DNA of 64,000 nt from Dama dama (GCF_033118175.1 NC_083698.1:47347501-47411500); one strand, 5' to 3'. Numbered from the stretch's first letter, positions 1-12,384 are shown. The notes: generated from the sequence alone by a model not told the origin. Translations and numbers: made by a program.

Positions 1-380
1 TTATTGACTATATTCCCGGTACTATACAATACATCCCTGTGACTTATTTATTTTATAATTGGTAGTTTGTATCTCATGATCCCCTTCACCTATTTTGACA
101 ACCACCAGTGTGTTCTCTGTATCTGAGAGTCTGTTTTTATTTTGTTATATTTGATCTTTCATTTTGTTTGTTTTAAATTCCACATATAAGTGAAAACATA
201 TAGCATTTGTCTTTCTCAGTCTGACTGATTTCACTTAGGGCATAATACCTTCCAGGTCCATCTATGTTATTGCAGATGGCAATAGTTCAAATTGCTTTTT
301 TAATGACTGAGTAGTATTCCATTGTAAATATACCACATCTTCTTTATCCATTCATCTGTTGATGGACATAGGTTGGAAAG
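1..380 (-). mobile_element. Old L1M LINE 3' end, antisense
   Basis: The plus strand reads as the reverse complement of an old mammalian L1 tail: 3' UTR first, then the end of ORF2, including the L1-typical stretch 'gagtagtattccattgt' near 310 and 'tatccattcatctgttgatgg' just after it. The element runs off the left edge of the window. It is degenerate and has no usable reading frame. The subfamily cannot be fixed by eye. Confidence 0.75.
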
Positions 381-1780
381 CATTATAATTATCACATTCT
401 GTTGTACAGAAGATGGACCTGAAGCTTACATAGGTAAATTAATGTGTACTAGTTCAATAGGGCATGGCCATGACAGAGCTGTGGTATGAAGTCATGCTGT
501 CTGCTCTAAAAACCTTCACTTTAAACCGCTACATAATATTATATATTTTTGGAACATAAATACTTTGAAAATCAGGTATAAGATATAGATTTTTTTATCC
601 ATAACATTTTAACTTTTTTCCCATTGTTTTTGAATCGTGTTCTGGCTTAGAATCACCAATACCAGTTGCCATGGATGGCCCTCCAGCTCCTTTTCAGTCC
701 TATTTGGAGCCATTCCCCACCTTTTAGTACAACCACTCTCAACTGTTCCTATTCCCAAAATATATTCTGTGCCTTTGTTTAAACTGCACTTTGCCTTAAA
801 TGTCCTTATTCTCCTTTCCTAGCAGAGTATAGCTCAATAGTCACTTTCACTCAGGAACTGGGAAATGGCATGAGATTGAAATATGGCTATTGAAATGTGT
901 GTGTTTTCATGAAACTGATACTGGTTGGAGTGAAGTGGTACTGGTTTAGGGAGTCCTAGTATTTGCCAAGTGACAGCAGACATTTTCTGATTTTCTATAT
1001 TCACTGTGATTCTCCATGAACAGAAGAGGATTTCTCTCTAGAACAGGGAGAGGCAGGGTTAGAAAAGTTGCAGTGGTGCAATTCCTTTATATTCAAGGGA
1101 AAATTTAACCACAAGGGAGGCTGACATGTTTTCCAAATAGATAGGAATAGCAGTATTTCCAATAGGTCTTTGATCTCCCATGAAATTGTTTAGACTCAGC
1201 TCCTTGTTTTGTAGTTAAGGTTTATTAGAATGACCTCAATGATGGTATACTGAATTTCTGTGCCTTTTCAAGGAAAAAATAAGCATTTATATTCATTTGT
1301 TTTTTAACTTGTTTTAAGTTATCACACTGGACAATTTCTGTGCAATAATAAATAATCCCTCAAATCCCAGTGACTTAAACAAAAAACCATGTACTGGCCA
1401 CTTGCATTTACAAATTAATAGCTGCTCATCATCTAGGCAGTTCTACTCCATCATCCCCTCATTCTGGTCATTAGGCTGAAAGAGCATCCCTTAACATCAC
1501 TGTGCCAGTGAAAAAGGAGCAAGGGAAAGGGAAAACAATTGGTGGTCCTGGAAACTTCTGCTTGGGAATAGGGTGTGCCACCAGCACTGGCCACTGACCA
1601 AATCAAGCCATGTGGCTGAGCCCATGACTGTGGAGTACCCCCTACTCCCAGAGGCACTGCCAGTCCGAATTGCAGAGGGCGGGGATGTACAATCCTTTTA
1701 AAAGAATAGTTGTTAGTGTTTACACAGTTGCCAAATTTATTTAGATATTATCTATAATTTGTGTGATGTCTATTGCTAAG
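381..1780. other. Unassigned AT-rich sequence
   Basis: No gene is recognisable here. The stretch around 1330-1680 is slightly more GC-rich and may be an old transposon or LTR remnant, but I could not place it in a family. The short open frames at 637-822 and 1451-1657 have no recognisable domain. Confidence 0.4.
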
Positions 1781-1781
1781 G

Positions 1782-2168
1782 GTTATGCACTGGATTATGT
1801 CCCCTCAAAGTTGATAGCTTGAAGTCCTAGCTCCCAGTAACTATAACAATGTGACACACTTTAAGAGAGGATCTTCAAAGAGATAGTTAAGGTTAAAGGG
1901 GTTCATTGAGGTGGGCTTGAATCCAATATGACTGATGCTCCCATAAGGATAGATTAGGAGACAGACACACACAGAAGGAAGACCATGTGAAGACATGGAT
2001 AAGACCACCATCTACAAGCCAATGAGGGAGGCTTCAGAATGAAGCCAACCTTTCCAACACTTCGATCTTGGATATCTAGCCTCCAGAATTGTGGTAAAAT
2101 AAATTTCTGTTTTTAAGTCACCCATACTGTGATGCTTTGTTATAGCGTCCCTAGCAAACTAATGTATC
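1782..2168 (+). mobile_element. MLT1-type solo LTR (ERVL-MaLR)
   Basis: The order of blocks matches an MLT1 LTR: a start near 'ggttatgcactggattatg', then 'gggcttgaatccaatatgac', 'agacacacacagaaggaag' and 'gaccatgtgaagac'. It then has 'tctagcctccagaatt', an AATAAA polyadenylation signal near 2099, and an end near 'gcaaactaatg'. No internal retroviral sequence lies on either side, so it is a solo LTR, an old endogenous retrovirus relic with no coding capacity. Confidence 0.8.
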
Positions 2169-2254
2169 AATGAACAAATTAGCAGAGTTTATGATATTGA
2201 TATTTCTACTTTTTACTTTATTCAGTTAATACCCATAATAATAGTAATCCCTAA

Positions 2255-2468
2255 CAAACATGAAGCATTCACTATGTATTAAGTGCAGAATTAAGCATTC
2301 TACATACATTATCTCTCTTATTCTCTCAGGATACTTCTATGATACAGGTACTAATATGACCCACATTTTGTATATAACAGGGTTTGAGAAATTTGTGCCA
2401 GTTAATCCCCAAGAGCTGTGATCTGATCCTAGGTCATCTGATTACAGAACCAGCTTCCTACTATTGTC
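2255..2468 (-). mobile_element. MIR SINE, antisense
   Basis: The sequence follows the reverse MIR order: an 'actatgtattaagtgc' tail block, 'acattatctctcttattctc', a 'gatacaggtactaatatgaccc' region, then the tRNA-like 'gagctgtgatctgatcctagg' end. It is highly diverged, as expected for this ancient tRNA-derived SINE. Confidence 0.65.
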
Positions 2469-2947
2469 ATCAAGGGATGTTCAGACATCTCATGGTATTT
2501 ATTAATCTCAGGAAAGTTAAGGGAATATAAAAATGAGTGAGCCATGAGGTGGTTGCAATCCAGTTACCAAAACAAGAAAAGGAGTAACTGTAATCCTAAG
2601 GAGGAGAAGGATAAATGTCATGTAAAAGGTCCTGTCCAGAATTGTTATTTATAACTTGGATGAAGAAATTGATGGCAAGATAAAAATGTTGCTGATGATA
2701 CAGCTGGAATAGACACTATATTCCTTGGAAAACAGACTCAAACTTTTAAAAAGAAGATAAAAGAAAACCATCTTATCAGAGGAGAATGATTGTCCAAATA
2801 TAAAGAAATGGTGTATAATGAATAAACAAAATGAACTTAAGTCCAAAAGATAGCTGGATTAGAAAACAAAGAATGAAAGTAGACTGTTAGTGAGCTAAGA
2901 GTATTTAAGCTTTATTAGTCAGCTAATCAGTCGCTTATTATGGACAC

Positions 2948-3068
2948 ATCATTCAGAGAATGTTTACAGAGTGGCCCCTCTGCATCAGGCACTGTGCTTG
3001 GAGTCAGAGATAGAGCGATGACCATGTCAGTGCTCTCAAAGTCCCCTCAGGCTGGAAGAGAGCAGAGA
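2948..3068 (-). mobile_element. L2 LINE 3' fragment, antisense
   Basis: The phrase 'ctgcatcaggcactgtgctt' followed by a 'gatagagcgatgaccatgtc' block resembles the reversed 3' end of L2 ('...gtgccaggcactgtgctagg...'). The fragment is short and diverged, with no coding content. Confidence 0.5.
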
Positions 3069-3483
3069 TGCAAGTATATTATTAGAATTTGGTAGATGTT
3101 TTAAATGAATGAAGCATGTTTGATATACAGAAGACCTTTTTACAGGGTCCAGGGAGAAAGATAGAGGAGACACTTTAAGTTGTGATAGGAAGATGAAGCT
3201 TGTAGAAAAAGGAGTTCATGATGTTTTAGATGGGACCAGTAAGTAAAAATTCATCAGTATCAAAAAGCTCAGGTCTATTTGGCATGGCAGAAATATAGGT
3301 TTAATCATGGGCAGAGGCATATGATGAAGCTGAAAAATTTGGTTCGGGATGGGTTTTGAAGGGTGGGGCAGTCAACGCTATAAAGTTTGACCTTTCTCTT
3401 GTATGTAATAACAGGGTGATGAACATTTCTAGAGTAGACCCATGACAACATTTGATTTTGGGGAGAAGGTGATTGTTGTAAGG

Positions 3484-3528
3484 GGTTGCAAAGAATCAGA
3501 CACGACTGAGCGACTTCCACTTTTTCAC
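3484..3528 (+). mobile_element. BovB/Bov-tA 3' tail fragment
   Basis: Only about 45 bp are present: 'ggttgcaaagaatcagacac' followed by 'gactgagcgact', the shared 3' end of BovB and Bov-tA. This is an extreme 5' truncation, or the remnant of a larger deleted copy. Confidence 0.7.
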
Positions 3529-3835
3529 ATAGAGAAAAGACTGGTGGGTGTAGAGAATAGTTCCAAACAGATCAGTTAAGTGGTGGTTGTAATTTTCCAA
3601 GTAAAAGACAGCTGAAGACTGGTCTAAGCACATTCTACTAATATTCATGCTGACATAACAGGAATAAGTCTCTACCATTTTGGCTCAGAGTGAAATTTTG
3701 AGTTGTTGTATTCTTTTTCCTCATACAAATTCAAGTGCTGATTCCTTCTATACCACTACACTCCCTCAAATGTCCAAGCCTCTGCCTTCCTTTAAGGAGT
3801 CTTAAAAAAAATGTATTACTTATTGAAAAGAAAAA

Positions 3836-3965
3836 CAGGGACTTCTCTGGCGGTCTAGTCATTAAGACTCCACACTTACACTGTAGGGGGCATGGGTTCA
3901 ATCTCTGGTCAATGAACTAAGATCCTGCATGCTGTGTAGCATGGCAAAAAATTTTTTTAAATCAG
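3836..3965 (+). mobile_element. CHR-type tRNA-derived SINE
   Basis: The head 'gggacttctctggcggtcta', an internal 'gcatgggttcaatctctggtc' with the B-box-like TTCAATC, and an A-rich end after 'catggcaaaaaa' match the CHR family of artiodactyl/cetacean SINEs. The B-box-like element is an RNA polymerase III promoter relic. It does not fold as a tRNA gene. Confidence 0.8.
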
Positions 3966-4857
3966 TAGTTTTTAAATGGGCTGAGTGGAATCTTGGGTTA
4001 TACATGCAATATTCCTATAGGGGTATACTTGGGTCAGGTGTTAAGGTGCAAACAACTCCCACAGGAAGATCTGCACTGGAAGGCAATAAGAGAGATACTA
4101 GCAATGCTCCTGGGCAGGATGACATTTAGGGTTCTGTTGAATGGAAATGGACAGCTCTCAGCATAGGCTTGGCTCCATTATCTGTCCCTGGATTGGCCAT
4201 AATGATCTTTCTGTGGGCACAGACTAGGTTCTTTCTAAAAATTATCTCTTATCTCCTCCAAGTGATTCCTCCAGGTGGTCCAGAAGGTCACCCTGACCTC
4301 TATTCTTGTCAGGTTCTCTATCTTCCTATTGATTCCCTGGAAAGCTGCAGTCTTAATTTATTATTTGTAGGCTGATTTTATATGCTTATCTTTCAAATCT
4401 TTGCCTTTTGGTTTTCAAAAAGTATCTCAAAGACTTAGTTCTTATAAAATAAGAGCACTCATCTTTTATATGGACTTCAAAAAATGGTCTTATTTTCTTT
4501 GTGTTCATGCTAAATCAACCTTAACCTCCCTTCTTCTCATTCCCCATAAACTAAAGGGTATCTCTAAAGTCTGCATCCCTATATAGGAACATACGTGATC
4601 AGGCAAGTATGGGGAAAAAAACATACTAATTGATTTTTTTCCAAAATATAATTTTACTAAAATAATTGTTTTTAAATCTAGCTAAAATATATGATATCCT
4701 GGGAAAAAAGGTTCCAAAAGTTGGCTCAAGAAGAAACAGGAAATACCATAGGCTAATAACCATAGAAAACAAATTGCAAAAGATGTCAAAGTACTAAAAT
4801 AGCTCACAAGAAGAATGATCATATAAAATTCCTATTACTTAAAAAAAAAATGCCCCA
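3966..4857. other. Unassigned sequence
   Basis: No repeat or gene was recognised. Open frames of 60-70 codons at 3929-4129, 4169-4375 and 4401-4586 show no domain, no splice context and no sign of selection. Confidence 0.35.
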
Positions 4858-5006
4858 GGCATTGGTTTCCAAAATATCTAGGCACTAGAATCACTTGAGG
4901 GGTTAGTAACCACCCTTCTCTTAACACTTGGATGCAGTAATTATGGAATGGGACCCAGAAATCTGAATTTTAAGCAAACAGAACCATGTTTGGGAAACAA
5001 TGAACA
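4858..5006 (+). mobile_element. MER5-like hAT DNA transposon remnant
   Basis: Blocks such as 'ggcactagaatcacttgagg' and 'gggacccagaaatctgaatt' resemble MER5A/B, a short non-autonomous hAT-Charlie element that reads 'cattagaatcacctgggg' and 'ggcatctgaatttt'. It is very diverged, and the terminal inverted repeats are poorly preserved. Confidence 0.45.
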
Positions 5007-5324
5007 TGTTTGGGGAATCATGTTATTCTTTGAGAAATCTGTATAAAACCACAGTCTTTAACAAGAAATTTGGATGAAAAATCCAACAGAGTGAAGTGAA
5101 AAATAGAACTTTCATTTATGTTTTATTTTCCTGATAAAAGAAGTTGCTTTGAAGTTTTTTTAAAACTGATTGATCTGGTCCCCTGAGTCTGTATGTCAGG
5201 TGGCCAAACTGAACTCATAACCCAGCAGGGAAAGGTTCTGGGAGAAAAGTATGAACCCACCTGACCCTTTCACGGTCATGTTTGTCCTTACACACTGCAC
5301 TGATATTTTCCTGGGTTAAATCTT

Positions 5325-7123
5325 TTTTTTTTTTTTTTCTTTTTTTCTTTTTTAATTTTTATTATTATTATTTTTTTTTCCCAGTGGGTTTTGTCATACA
5401 TTGATATGAATCAGCCATGGATTTACATGTATTCCCAATCCCGATCCCCCCTCCCACCTCCCTCTCCACCCGATTCCTCTGGGTCTTCCCAGTGCACCAG
5501 GCCCGAGCACTTGTCTCGTGCATCCCACCTGGGCTGGTGATCTGTTTCACCATAGATAGTATACATGCTGTTCTTTTCAAATATCCCACCCTCACATTCT
5601 CCCACAAAGTTCAAAAGTCTGTTCTGTGTTTCTGTGTCTCTTTTTCTGTTCTGCATATAGGGTTATCGTTATCACCTTTCTAAATTCCATATACATGTGT
5701 CAGTATGCTGTAATGTTCTTTATCTTTCTGGCTTACTTCACTCTGTATAATGGGCTCCAGCTTCATCCATCTCATTAGGACTGATTCAAATGAATTCTTT
5801 TTAATGGCTGAGTAATATTCCATGGTGTATATGTACCTCAGCTTCCTTATCCATTCATCTGCTGATGGGCATCTAGGTTGCTTCCATGTCGTGGCTATTA
5901 TAAACAGTGCTGCGATGAACATTGGGGTGCACGTGTCTCTTTCAGATCTGGTTTCCTCAGTGTGTATGCCCAGAAGTAGGATTGCTGGGTCATATGGCAG
6001 TTCTATTTCCAGTTTTTTAAGAAATCTCCACACTGTTTTCCATAGCGGCTGTACTAGTTTGCATTCCCACCAACAGTGCAAGACCCTGTTGCACCACACC
6101 CTCTCCAGCATTTATTGCTTGTAGACTTTTGGATAGCAGCCATCCTGACTGGCGTGTAATGGTACCTCATTGTGGTTTTGATTTGCATTTCTCTAATAAT
6201 GAGTGATGTTGAGCATCTTTTCATGTGTTTGTTAGCCATCTGTATGTCTTCTTGGGAGAAATGTCTGTTTAGTTCTTTGGCCCATTTTTTGATTGGGTCA
6301 TTGATTTTTCTGTAATTGAGCTTCAGGAGTTGGTTGTATATTTTTGAGATTAATCCTTTGTCTGTTTCTTCATTTGCTATTATTTTCTCCCAATCTGAGG
6401 GCTGTCTTTTCACCTTACTTATAGTTTCCTTTGTAGTGCAAAAGCTTTTAAGTTTCATTAGGTCCCATTTGTTTAGTTTTGCTTTTATTTCCAATATTCT
6501 GGGAGGTGGGTCATAGAGGATCTTGCTTTGATTTATGTCGGAGAGTGTTTTGCCTATGTTCTCCTCTAGGAGTTTTATAGTTTCTGGTCTTACATTTAGA
6601 TCTTTAATCCATTTTGAGTTTATTTTTGTGTATGGTGTTAGAAAGTGTTCTAGTTTCATTCTTTTACAAGTGGTTGACCAGTTTTCCCAGCACCACTTGT
6701 TAAAGAGGTTGTCTTTTTTCCATTGTATATCCTTGCCTCCTTTGTCAAAAATAAGGTGTCCATAGGTTCGTGGATTTATCTCTGGGCTTTCTATTCTGTT
6801 CCATTGATCTATATTTCTGTCTTTGTGCCAGTACCATACTGTCTTGATGACTGTGGCTTTGTAGTAGAGTCTGAAGTCAGGCAGGTTGATTCCTCCAGCT
6901 CCATTCTTCTTTCTCAAGATTACTTTGGCTATTCGAGGTTTTTTGTATTTCCATACAAATTGTGAAATTCTTTGGTCTAGTTCTGTGAAAAATACCGTTG
7001 GTAGCTTGATAGGGATTGCATTGAATCTATAGACTGCTTTGGGTAGAATAGCCATTTTGACAATATTAATTCTTCCAATCCATGAACACGGTATGTTTCT
7101 CCATCTGTTTGTGTCCTCTTTGA
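5325..7123 (-). mobile_element. L1-BT LINE, 5'-truncated, antisense
   Basis: A T-rich tract (the reversed poly-A tail) at the left end is followed by the reversed L1-BT 3' UTR and the C-terminal part of ORF2. The insertion is framed by a 17-bp target site duplication, 'ttcctgggttaaatctt', at 5308-5324 and 7124-7140. ORF2 is readable from 7055 down to about 6085 (end of the RT domain and C-terminal region), then breaks at an indel within the Cys-rich segment, and resumes to its stop near 5680. It encodes proline where the full-length copies in this window carry a TGA stop (codon 908), so it lies outside that subgroup. No promoter is present. Confidence 0.93.
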
Positions 7124-7140
7124 TTCCTGGGTTAAATCTT

Positions 7141-7524
7141 ATAGTTTGTCACTAAATAAGTCTCTACAAAATGGACAAGTGGCATAATTATATTCTTGAA
7201 GCGATAGATTTGAGAAAGCACTCCTAATAAGTTAATACTTTTCCTATTCATACTTAAAGAATTAAAACTACATCAACCACAATATGAGGTAAAAACAAAG
7301 ATGATCTAGTCAGATATGAAAACCATCAGCTTTGGTTTTCATCAGCATCAAATAATGCTGAGTGATCAAAAATGTTATGGGAGACTATGAACATACACAC
7401 AGTATCAACAACAACAGACATTCTAAGTGTTCACTGTGCACTGTATGTTAAAAGGATGAGATTATCAGGATCTATAGAATTTAAAAGCTAAGCATCTAGC
7501 ATATTATTAATAATTTTAATTATA
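7141..7524. other. Unassigned AT-rich sequence
   Basis: Nothing recognisable between the L1-BT insertion and the next old L1M element. Confidence 0.35.
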
Positions 7525-7779
7525 AATAAAATACATATGAGAGATTATAAACACTGGAAGAAAGTATTGAATTTTCTCAAACAACTAAAAATAGAACTAC
7601 CATATGATCCAGCATTTCCACTCCTGGGAATATATCTGAATAAAACAAAAATACTAATTCTAAAAGACACACACACCCCAATGTTCATAGCAGCATTATT
7701 TATAATAGACAATATATAGAAGCAATCTAAGTGCCCATCCATCTAACAGATGAATGGATAAATAAGATATGGTGTAATA

Positions 7780-7815
7780 CATATATACACACACACACAC
7801 ACATATATATATGCA
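7780..7815. repeat. (TA)n(CA)n microsatellite
   Basis: An alternating purine-pyrimidine run, 'atatatacacacac...atatatat', in the L1M tail. It provides the 11-bp sequence 'atatatatgca' that is duplicated around the first BovB. Confidence 0.9.
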
Positions 7816-8963
7816 AATTGCCAACATCCGTTGGATCATAGAGAAAGCAAGAGTGTTCCAGAAAAACATCTACTTCTGTTTTATTGACTATGCCAAACTT
7901 TTGGCTATGTGGATCACCACAAACAGTGGAAAATTCTTAAAGAGATGGGAATACCTGACCACCTTAAATGCCTCCTGAGAAATCAGTATGCAGGTCAAGA
8001 AGCAACAGTTAGAACCAGACATGGAAAAACTGGTTCAAAATTGGGAAAGGAGTACATCTAGGCTGTATATTGTCACCTGTCTACTTATATGCAGAGTTCA
8101 TCATGCGAAATGCCAGGCTGGATGAAGCACAAGCTGGAATCAAGCTTGCTAAGAAAGATATCAATAACCTCAGATATGCAGATGACACCATCCTTATGGC
8201 AGAAAACAAAGAGGATCTAAAGAGCCTCTTGATGAAAGTAAAAGAGGAAAATGAAAAAGCTGGCTTGAAACTCAACATTCAAAAAACTAAGATCATGGCA
8301 ACTGGTCCCGTCACTTCATGGCAAACAGATAGGGAAACAATGGAAACAGTGACAGACTTTAGTTTCTTGGGCTCCAAAATCACAGCAGATGGTGACTGCA
8401 GCCATGAAATTAAAAGATAATTGCTCCTTGAAAGAAAATCTATGACCAACCTAGACAGCATGTTAAAAAGCAGAGACATTAATTTTCCAACAAAGATCCA
8501 TATAGTCAAAGCTATGACTTCTCCAGTGGTCCATGTATGGATGTGAGAGTTGGACCATAAAGAAGGCTGAGAGCTGCAGAATTGATGCTTTTGAACTGTG
8601 GTATTGGAGAAGACTCTTGAGAGTCCCTTGGACTGCAAGGAGATCCAACCAGTCCATCCTAAAGGAAATCAATCCTGAATATTCAATGGAAAGACTGATG
8701 CTGAAGCTTAAACTCCAATACTTTGGCCACCTGATGTGAAGAACTGACTCATTAGAAAAGACCCTGAGGCTGGGAAAGACTGAAGATAGGAGAAGGGGAT
8801 GACAGAGGATGTGATGGTTGAATGGCATTACTGACTTGATGGATATGAGTTTGAGAAGGCTCTGGGAATTGGTAATGGACAGGGAAGCCTGGTGTATTTC
8901 TGTCCATGGGGTTGCAAAGAGTCGGAGACAACTGAGTGACTGAACTGAACTGAATATGCACAA
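7816..8963 (+). mobile_element. BovB (RTE) LINE, 5'-truncated
   Basis: The element encodes the C-terminal half of the BovB reverse transcriptase. Positions 8070-8420 hold a 116-codon frame with the RT catalytic motif YADD in 'LRYADDTILMAENKEDL' and the following 'GLKLNIQKTKIMATGP' segment. The frame then ends at a stop (8418-8420) and is followed by the decayed C-terminal region ('MYGCESWTIKKAE'). The 3' end is the BovB hallmark 'gagacaactgagtgactgaa' with a short (ctgaa)n tail. An 11-bp target duplication, 'atatatatgca', lies at 7805-7815 and 8964-8974, though the site is low complexity. The copy lacks the endonuclease half. Confidence 0.92.
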
Positions 8964-9394
8964 ATATATATGCACACACTGGGGTACTATTCAGTCATAA
9001 AGAGAATAAAGTCTTGCCATTTGCAGCAACATGGATGGATTTGGAAGGTATTATGTGAAGTGAAATAAGTTAGACAAAGACAAATACTGTATGATATCAC
9101 TTACACGTGAAATCTGAAAAATACAACAAACTTGTAAATATAATAAGAAAGAGGCAGACTGGCGGATCTAGAAGCTAGTGATTACCAATGGGGAGAAGAA
9201 GGGGAAAGGGCAATATAAGGATAGGGGACTAAGAGGTACAAACTATTATAAATAAAATAAGCTACAAGGATACATTGTCCATATGGGTAATATAGCTAGT
9301 ATTTTATAATGTGTATTAATGGAGTATAAACTTTAAAAACAGTGAATCACTATACCATATTCCTGTTACTTACAATAACATTGTATATCAACTA

Positions 9395-10532
9395 CCAACA
9401 TTCAGAAAACTAAGATCATGGTATCCAGTCCAATCACTGCATGGCAAATAGATGGGGAAACAATGGAAACAGTGACAGACTATTTTTTGGGGGGGCTCCA
9501 AAATCACTGCAGATGGTGACAGCAGGCATGAAAATAAAACACGGAGCATATTATATAGAGTGAAGTAAGTCAGAAAGAAAAACACCAATACAGTATATTA
9601 ACGCATATATATGGAATTTAGAAAGATGGTAACGATGACCCTATATGCGAGACGGCAAGAGAGACACAGATGTAAAGAACAGACTTTTGGACTCTGCGGG
9701 AGAAAGTGAGGGTGGGGTGATGTGAGAGAATAGACTTGAAACATATATATTACCATATGTGAAACAGATAACCAGTCCAGGTTCGATGCATGAGACAGGG
9801 CACTCAGGGCTGGTGTACTGGAACAACCCTGAGGGATGGGATGGGGAGAGAGGTGGGAGGGGGGTTCAGGATGGGGGACACATGTACACCCATGGCTGAT
9901 TCATGTGAATGTATGGCAAAAACCACTACAATATTGTAAAGTATTTAGCCTCCAATTAAAATAAATACATTAATTAAAAAAAAAAAGACGCTTGTTCCTT
10001 GGAAGGAAAGCTATGATCAACCTAGACAGTATATTAAAAAGCAGAGACATTACTTTGCAAAGGTCAGCAAAGGTCCATCTAGTCAAAGCTATGGTTTTTC
10101 CAGTAGTCATGTATGGATGTGAGAGTTGGACTATAATGAAGGCTGAGCACTGAAGAATTGATGCTTTTGAACTGTGGTGTTGGAGACAACTCTTGCGAGT
10201 TCCTTGGACTGCAAGGAGATCCAACCACTCCATCCTAAAGGAAATCAGTCCTGAATATTCATTGGAAGAACTGATGCTGAAGCTTAAACTCCAATACTTT
10301 GGCCACCTGATGTGAAGAAATGACTCACTAGAAAAGACCCTGATGCTGGGGAAGATTGAAGGCAGGAGGAGAAGGGGATGACAGAGGATGAGATGGTTGG
10401 ATGGCATCACTAACTCGATGGACATGAGTTTGAATAAGCTCCAGGAGTTGGTGATGGACAGGCAAGCCTGGTGTGCTGCAATCCATGGGGTCGCAAAGAG
10501 TCGGAGATGACTGAGTGACTGAACTGACTGAC
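9395..10532 (+). mobile_element. BovB LINE, 5'-truncated, split by an L1
   Basis: BovB sequence runs from 'ccaacattcagaaaactaag' to about 9543, is interrupted by an L1-BT tail, and resumes at about 9984 ('gacgcttgttccttggaagg') to the end at 10532. The whole is flanked by the 8-bp duplication 'atcaacta' at 9387-9394 and 10533-10540, which joins the L1M tail back together. The copy holds only the end of RT and the C-terminal region, with stops and a deletion around 9490-9540. It has no coding capacity. Confidence 0.9.
9544..9983 (+). mobile_element. L1-BT 3' tail inserted inside BovB
   Basis: The last codons of ORF2 ('tatagagtgaagtaagtcag', ending 'tatatggaatttag') are followed by the L1-BT 3' UTR with a G-rich stretch near 9825-9880, then 'tttagcctccaattaaaata' and a poly-A tail. 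BovB is cut between 'gaaaataaaacacg' and 'gacgcttg', with a short A-rich duplication at the junctions. It is the youngest layer of a three-deep stack. Confidence 0.9.
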
Positions 10533-10595
10533 ATCAACTATATTGCAATAAAATTAAGTTATTAAAATTAAGAAATAAATATACTGTAGTTATAT

Positions 10596-11107
10596 TCTTA
10601 CATTATTTTGGGTTGATAGGTATGCATCATCAAAAATATTAGACCTCTTCTTCAAGCATTGACAGTATTTTAAAACTTTTATAGTAATTTGATAGTTATT
10701 TTGTGGCTATTAAATCTAATAATAAACAAATTTAACTCATATTTTGATTGTTTTTTATTTCATCTTTCTCCTAATTCCTTATTTTGTTCTAACAAAGTAG
10801 CAATAAATGGTCAGTTGGAAACTAAGAAAAAAGATCTCTAACCACAGATCATTTGAAAATCACTGTTCTAGAGCATAGAAAAATATGTAAACTATCCTAA
10901 ATTATTCTATAAATCCCTGGTACTAAAATCTCACAAATATCCCACAAAAAGAAGTCTACAAATTAGTTCCAGTTATATATAAAATATTAGAAAAATCAAT
11001 CTAGTCTCAAATTAAAATAATATGCCTTAAGTAATTTTTATTTTTCCCCTTTAATTTTAAAAAAATTAGAAAATCTATTAATATGTATGATGATGTTAAT
11101 TCTTTTT
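10596..11107. other. Unassigned AT-rich sequence
   Basis: Strongly AT-rich, with no recognised repeat or frame. Confidence 0.35.
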
Positions 11108-12325
11108 GTTGTTGTTCAGTCACTAAGTCATTTCTGACTCTTTGTGACCCCATGGATTGCAGCATGCCAGGCTCCCCTGTCCTTCACTATCTCCTGGAGT
11201 TTGCACAAATTCATGCCCATTGAGTAGGTGATGCTATCTAACCATCTCATCCTCTGTCACCTGCTTCTCCTTTTGCCTTCCATCTTTCACAGCTTCAGAG
11301 TTTTTTCCAATGAGTCAGCTCTTTGCTGACCAAAGTATTGTAACTTCAGCTTCAGCATCAGTCCTTCTGATGAATATTCAGGGTTGATTTCCTTTAGGAT
11401 TAGCTGTCCAAGGGACTCTCAAGAATCCTCCAGCACCACAATTTCAAAGAATCAACTTTTTTGTTCTCAGTCTTCTTTATGGTCCAGCTATCATATCCAT
11501 ACATGACTACTGGAAAAACCATAGCTTTGACTATACGGACCTTTCTTGGCAAAGTAATGTTTCTGCTTTTTAACATGTTGTCTAAATTTGTCATAGCTTT
11601 CCTCCCAAGGAGCAAGCATCTTTTAATTTCGTGGCTGCAGGCACCATCCAGAGTGTTCCTGGAGCCCAAGAAAACAAAATCTGTTAACTACTTCCACTTT
11701 TCCCTCTTCTATTTGCCATAAGATGATGGGACCAGATGCCATGATCTTAGTTTTTCTAATGTTGAATTTTAAGCCAGCTTTTTCCTCATCTCTTTCATCC
11801 TCATCAAGAGACTCTTTAGTTCCTCTTCATTTTCTGCCATTAGAATGGTATCATCTGCATATCTGAGGTTATTGATATTTCTCCTGGCACCCTTGATTCT
11901 GGCTGTGATTCATCCAGTCCAGCATTTTGCATGATGTACTTTGCATAGAAGTTAAATAAGCAGGGTGACAATATACAGCCTTGTCATACTCCTTTCCCAA
12001 TTTTGAACCAGTCTGTTGTTACATGTCCAGTTCTAACTTGCTTTTTGACCTGCATACAGCTTTCTCAGGAGACAGGAAAGGTAATCTGGTACTCCCAACT
12101 CTTTAAAAATTTTCCAGTTTGTTGTGATCTACAGTCAAAAACTTTAGCATAGTCATAAAGCAGAAGTAGATGCTTTTCTGGAAGTCCCTTGCTTTCTTTA
12201 TGATCCAATGGATGTTGGCAATCTGATCTCTGGTTCCTCTGCCCTTTCTAAATCCAGCCTGTACATCTGGAAATTCTCAGTTCATGTATTGCTGAAGTCT
12301 AGCTTGAAGAATTTTGATCATATTT
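11108..12325 (-). mobile_element. BovB LINE, 5'-truncated, antisense
   Basis: The reversed 3' end 'ttgttcagtcactaagtcat' opens the element. The frame at 11400-11669 (minus) gives the BovB C-terminal segment with 'RNITLPRKVRIVKAMVFPVV' and 'YGYDSWTIKKTE'. RT-encoding sequence follows to about 12325, but indels break it, so no long frame spans the catalytic motif. Confidence 0.9.
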
Positions 12326-12384
12326 TAAACAGTAATATAATTATCTTCAGAAATATACATAAAAATTATTTCATCAACAAAGTA

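Larger units (their letters stand above)
7525..10595 (+). mobile_element. Old L1M tail hosting two BovB insertions
   Basis: The host pieces are 7525-7804 (end of ORF2: 'ctaccatatgatccagcatt', 'gcagcattatttataatag'), 8975-9394 (rest of ORF2 and the 3' UTR) and 10541-about 10595 (the tail 'tattgcaataaaattaag'). The three pieces read as one L1M when the BovB copies at 7816-8963 and 9395-10532 are set aside. The element is 5'-truncated and carries a TA/CA simple repeat at 7780-7815, where the first BovB landed. Confidence 0.8.

Noticed and set aside
637..822. Many 60-90 codon frames in the unassigned blocks
   Set aside because: No domain, no splice or promoter context, no repetition; expected by chance in 64 kb.
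5417..5683. Frames such as MDLHVFPIPIPPPTSLSTRF near L1 3' ends
   Set aside because: Antisense of the L1-BT 3' UTR; the Pro-rich run is the reversed G-rich tract.
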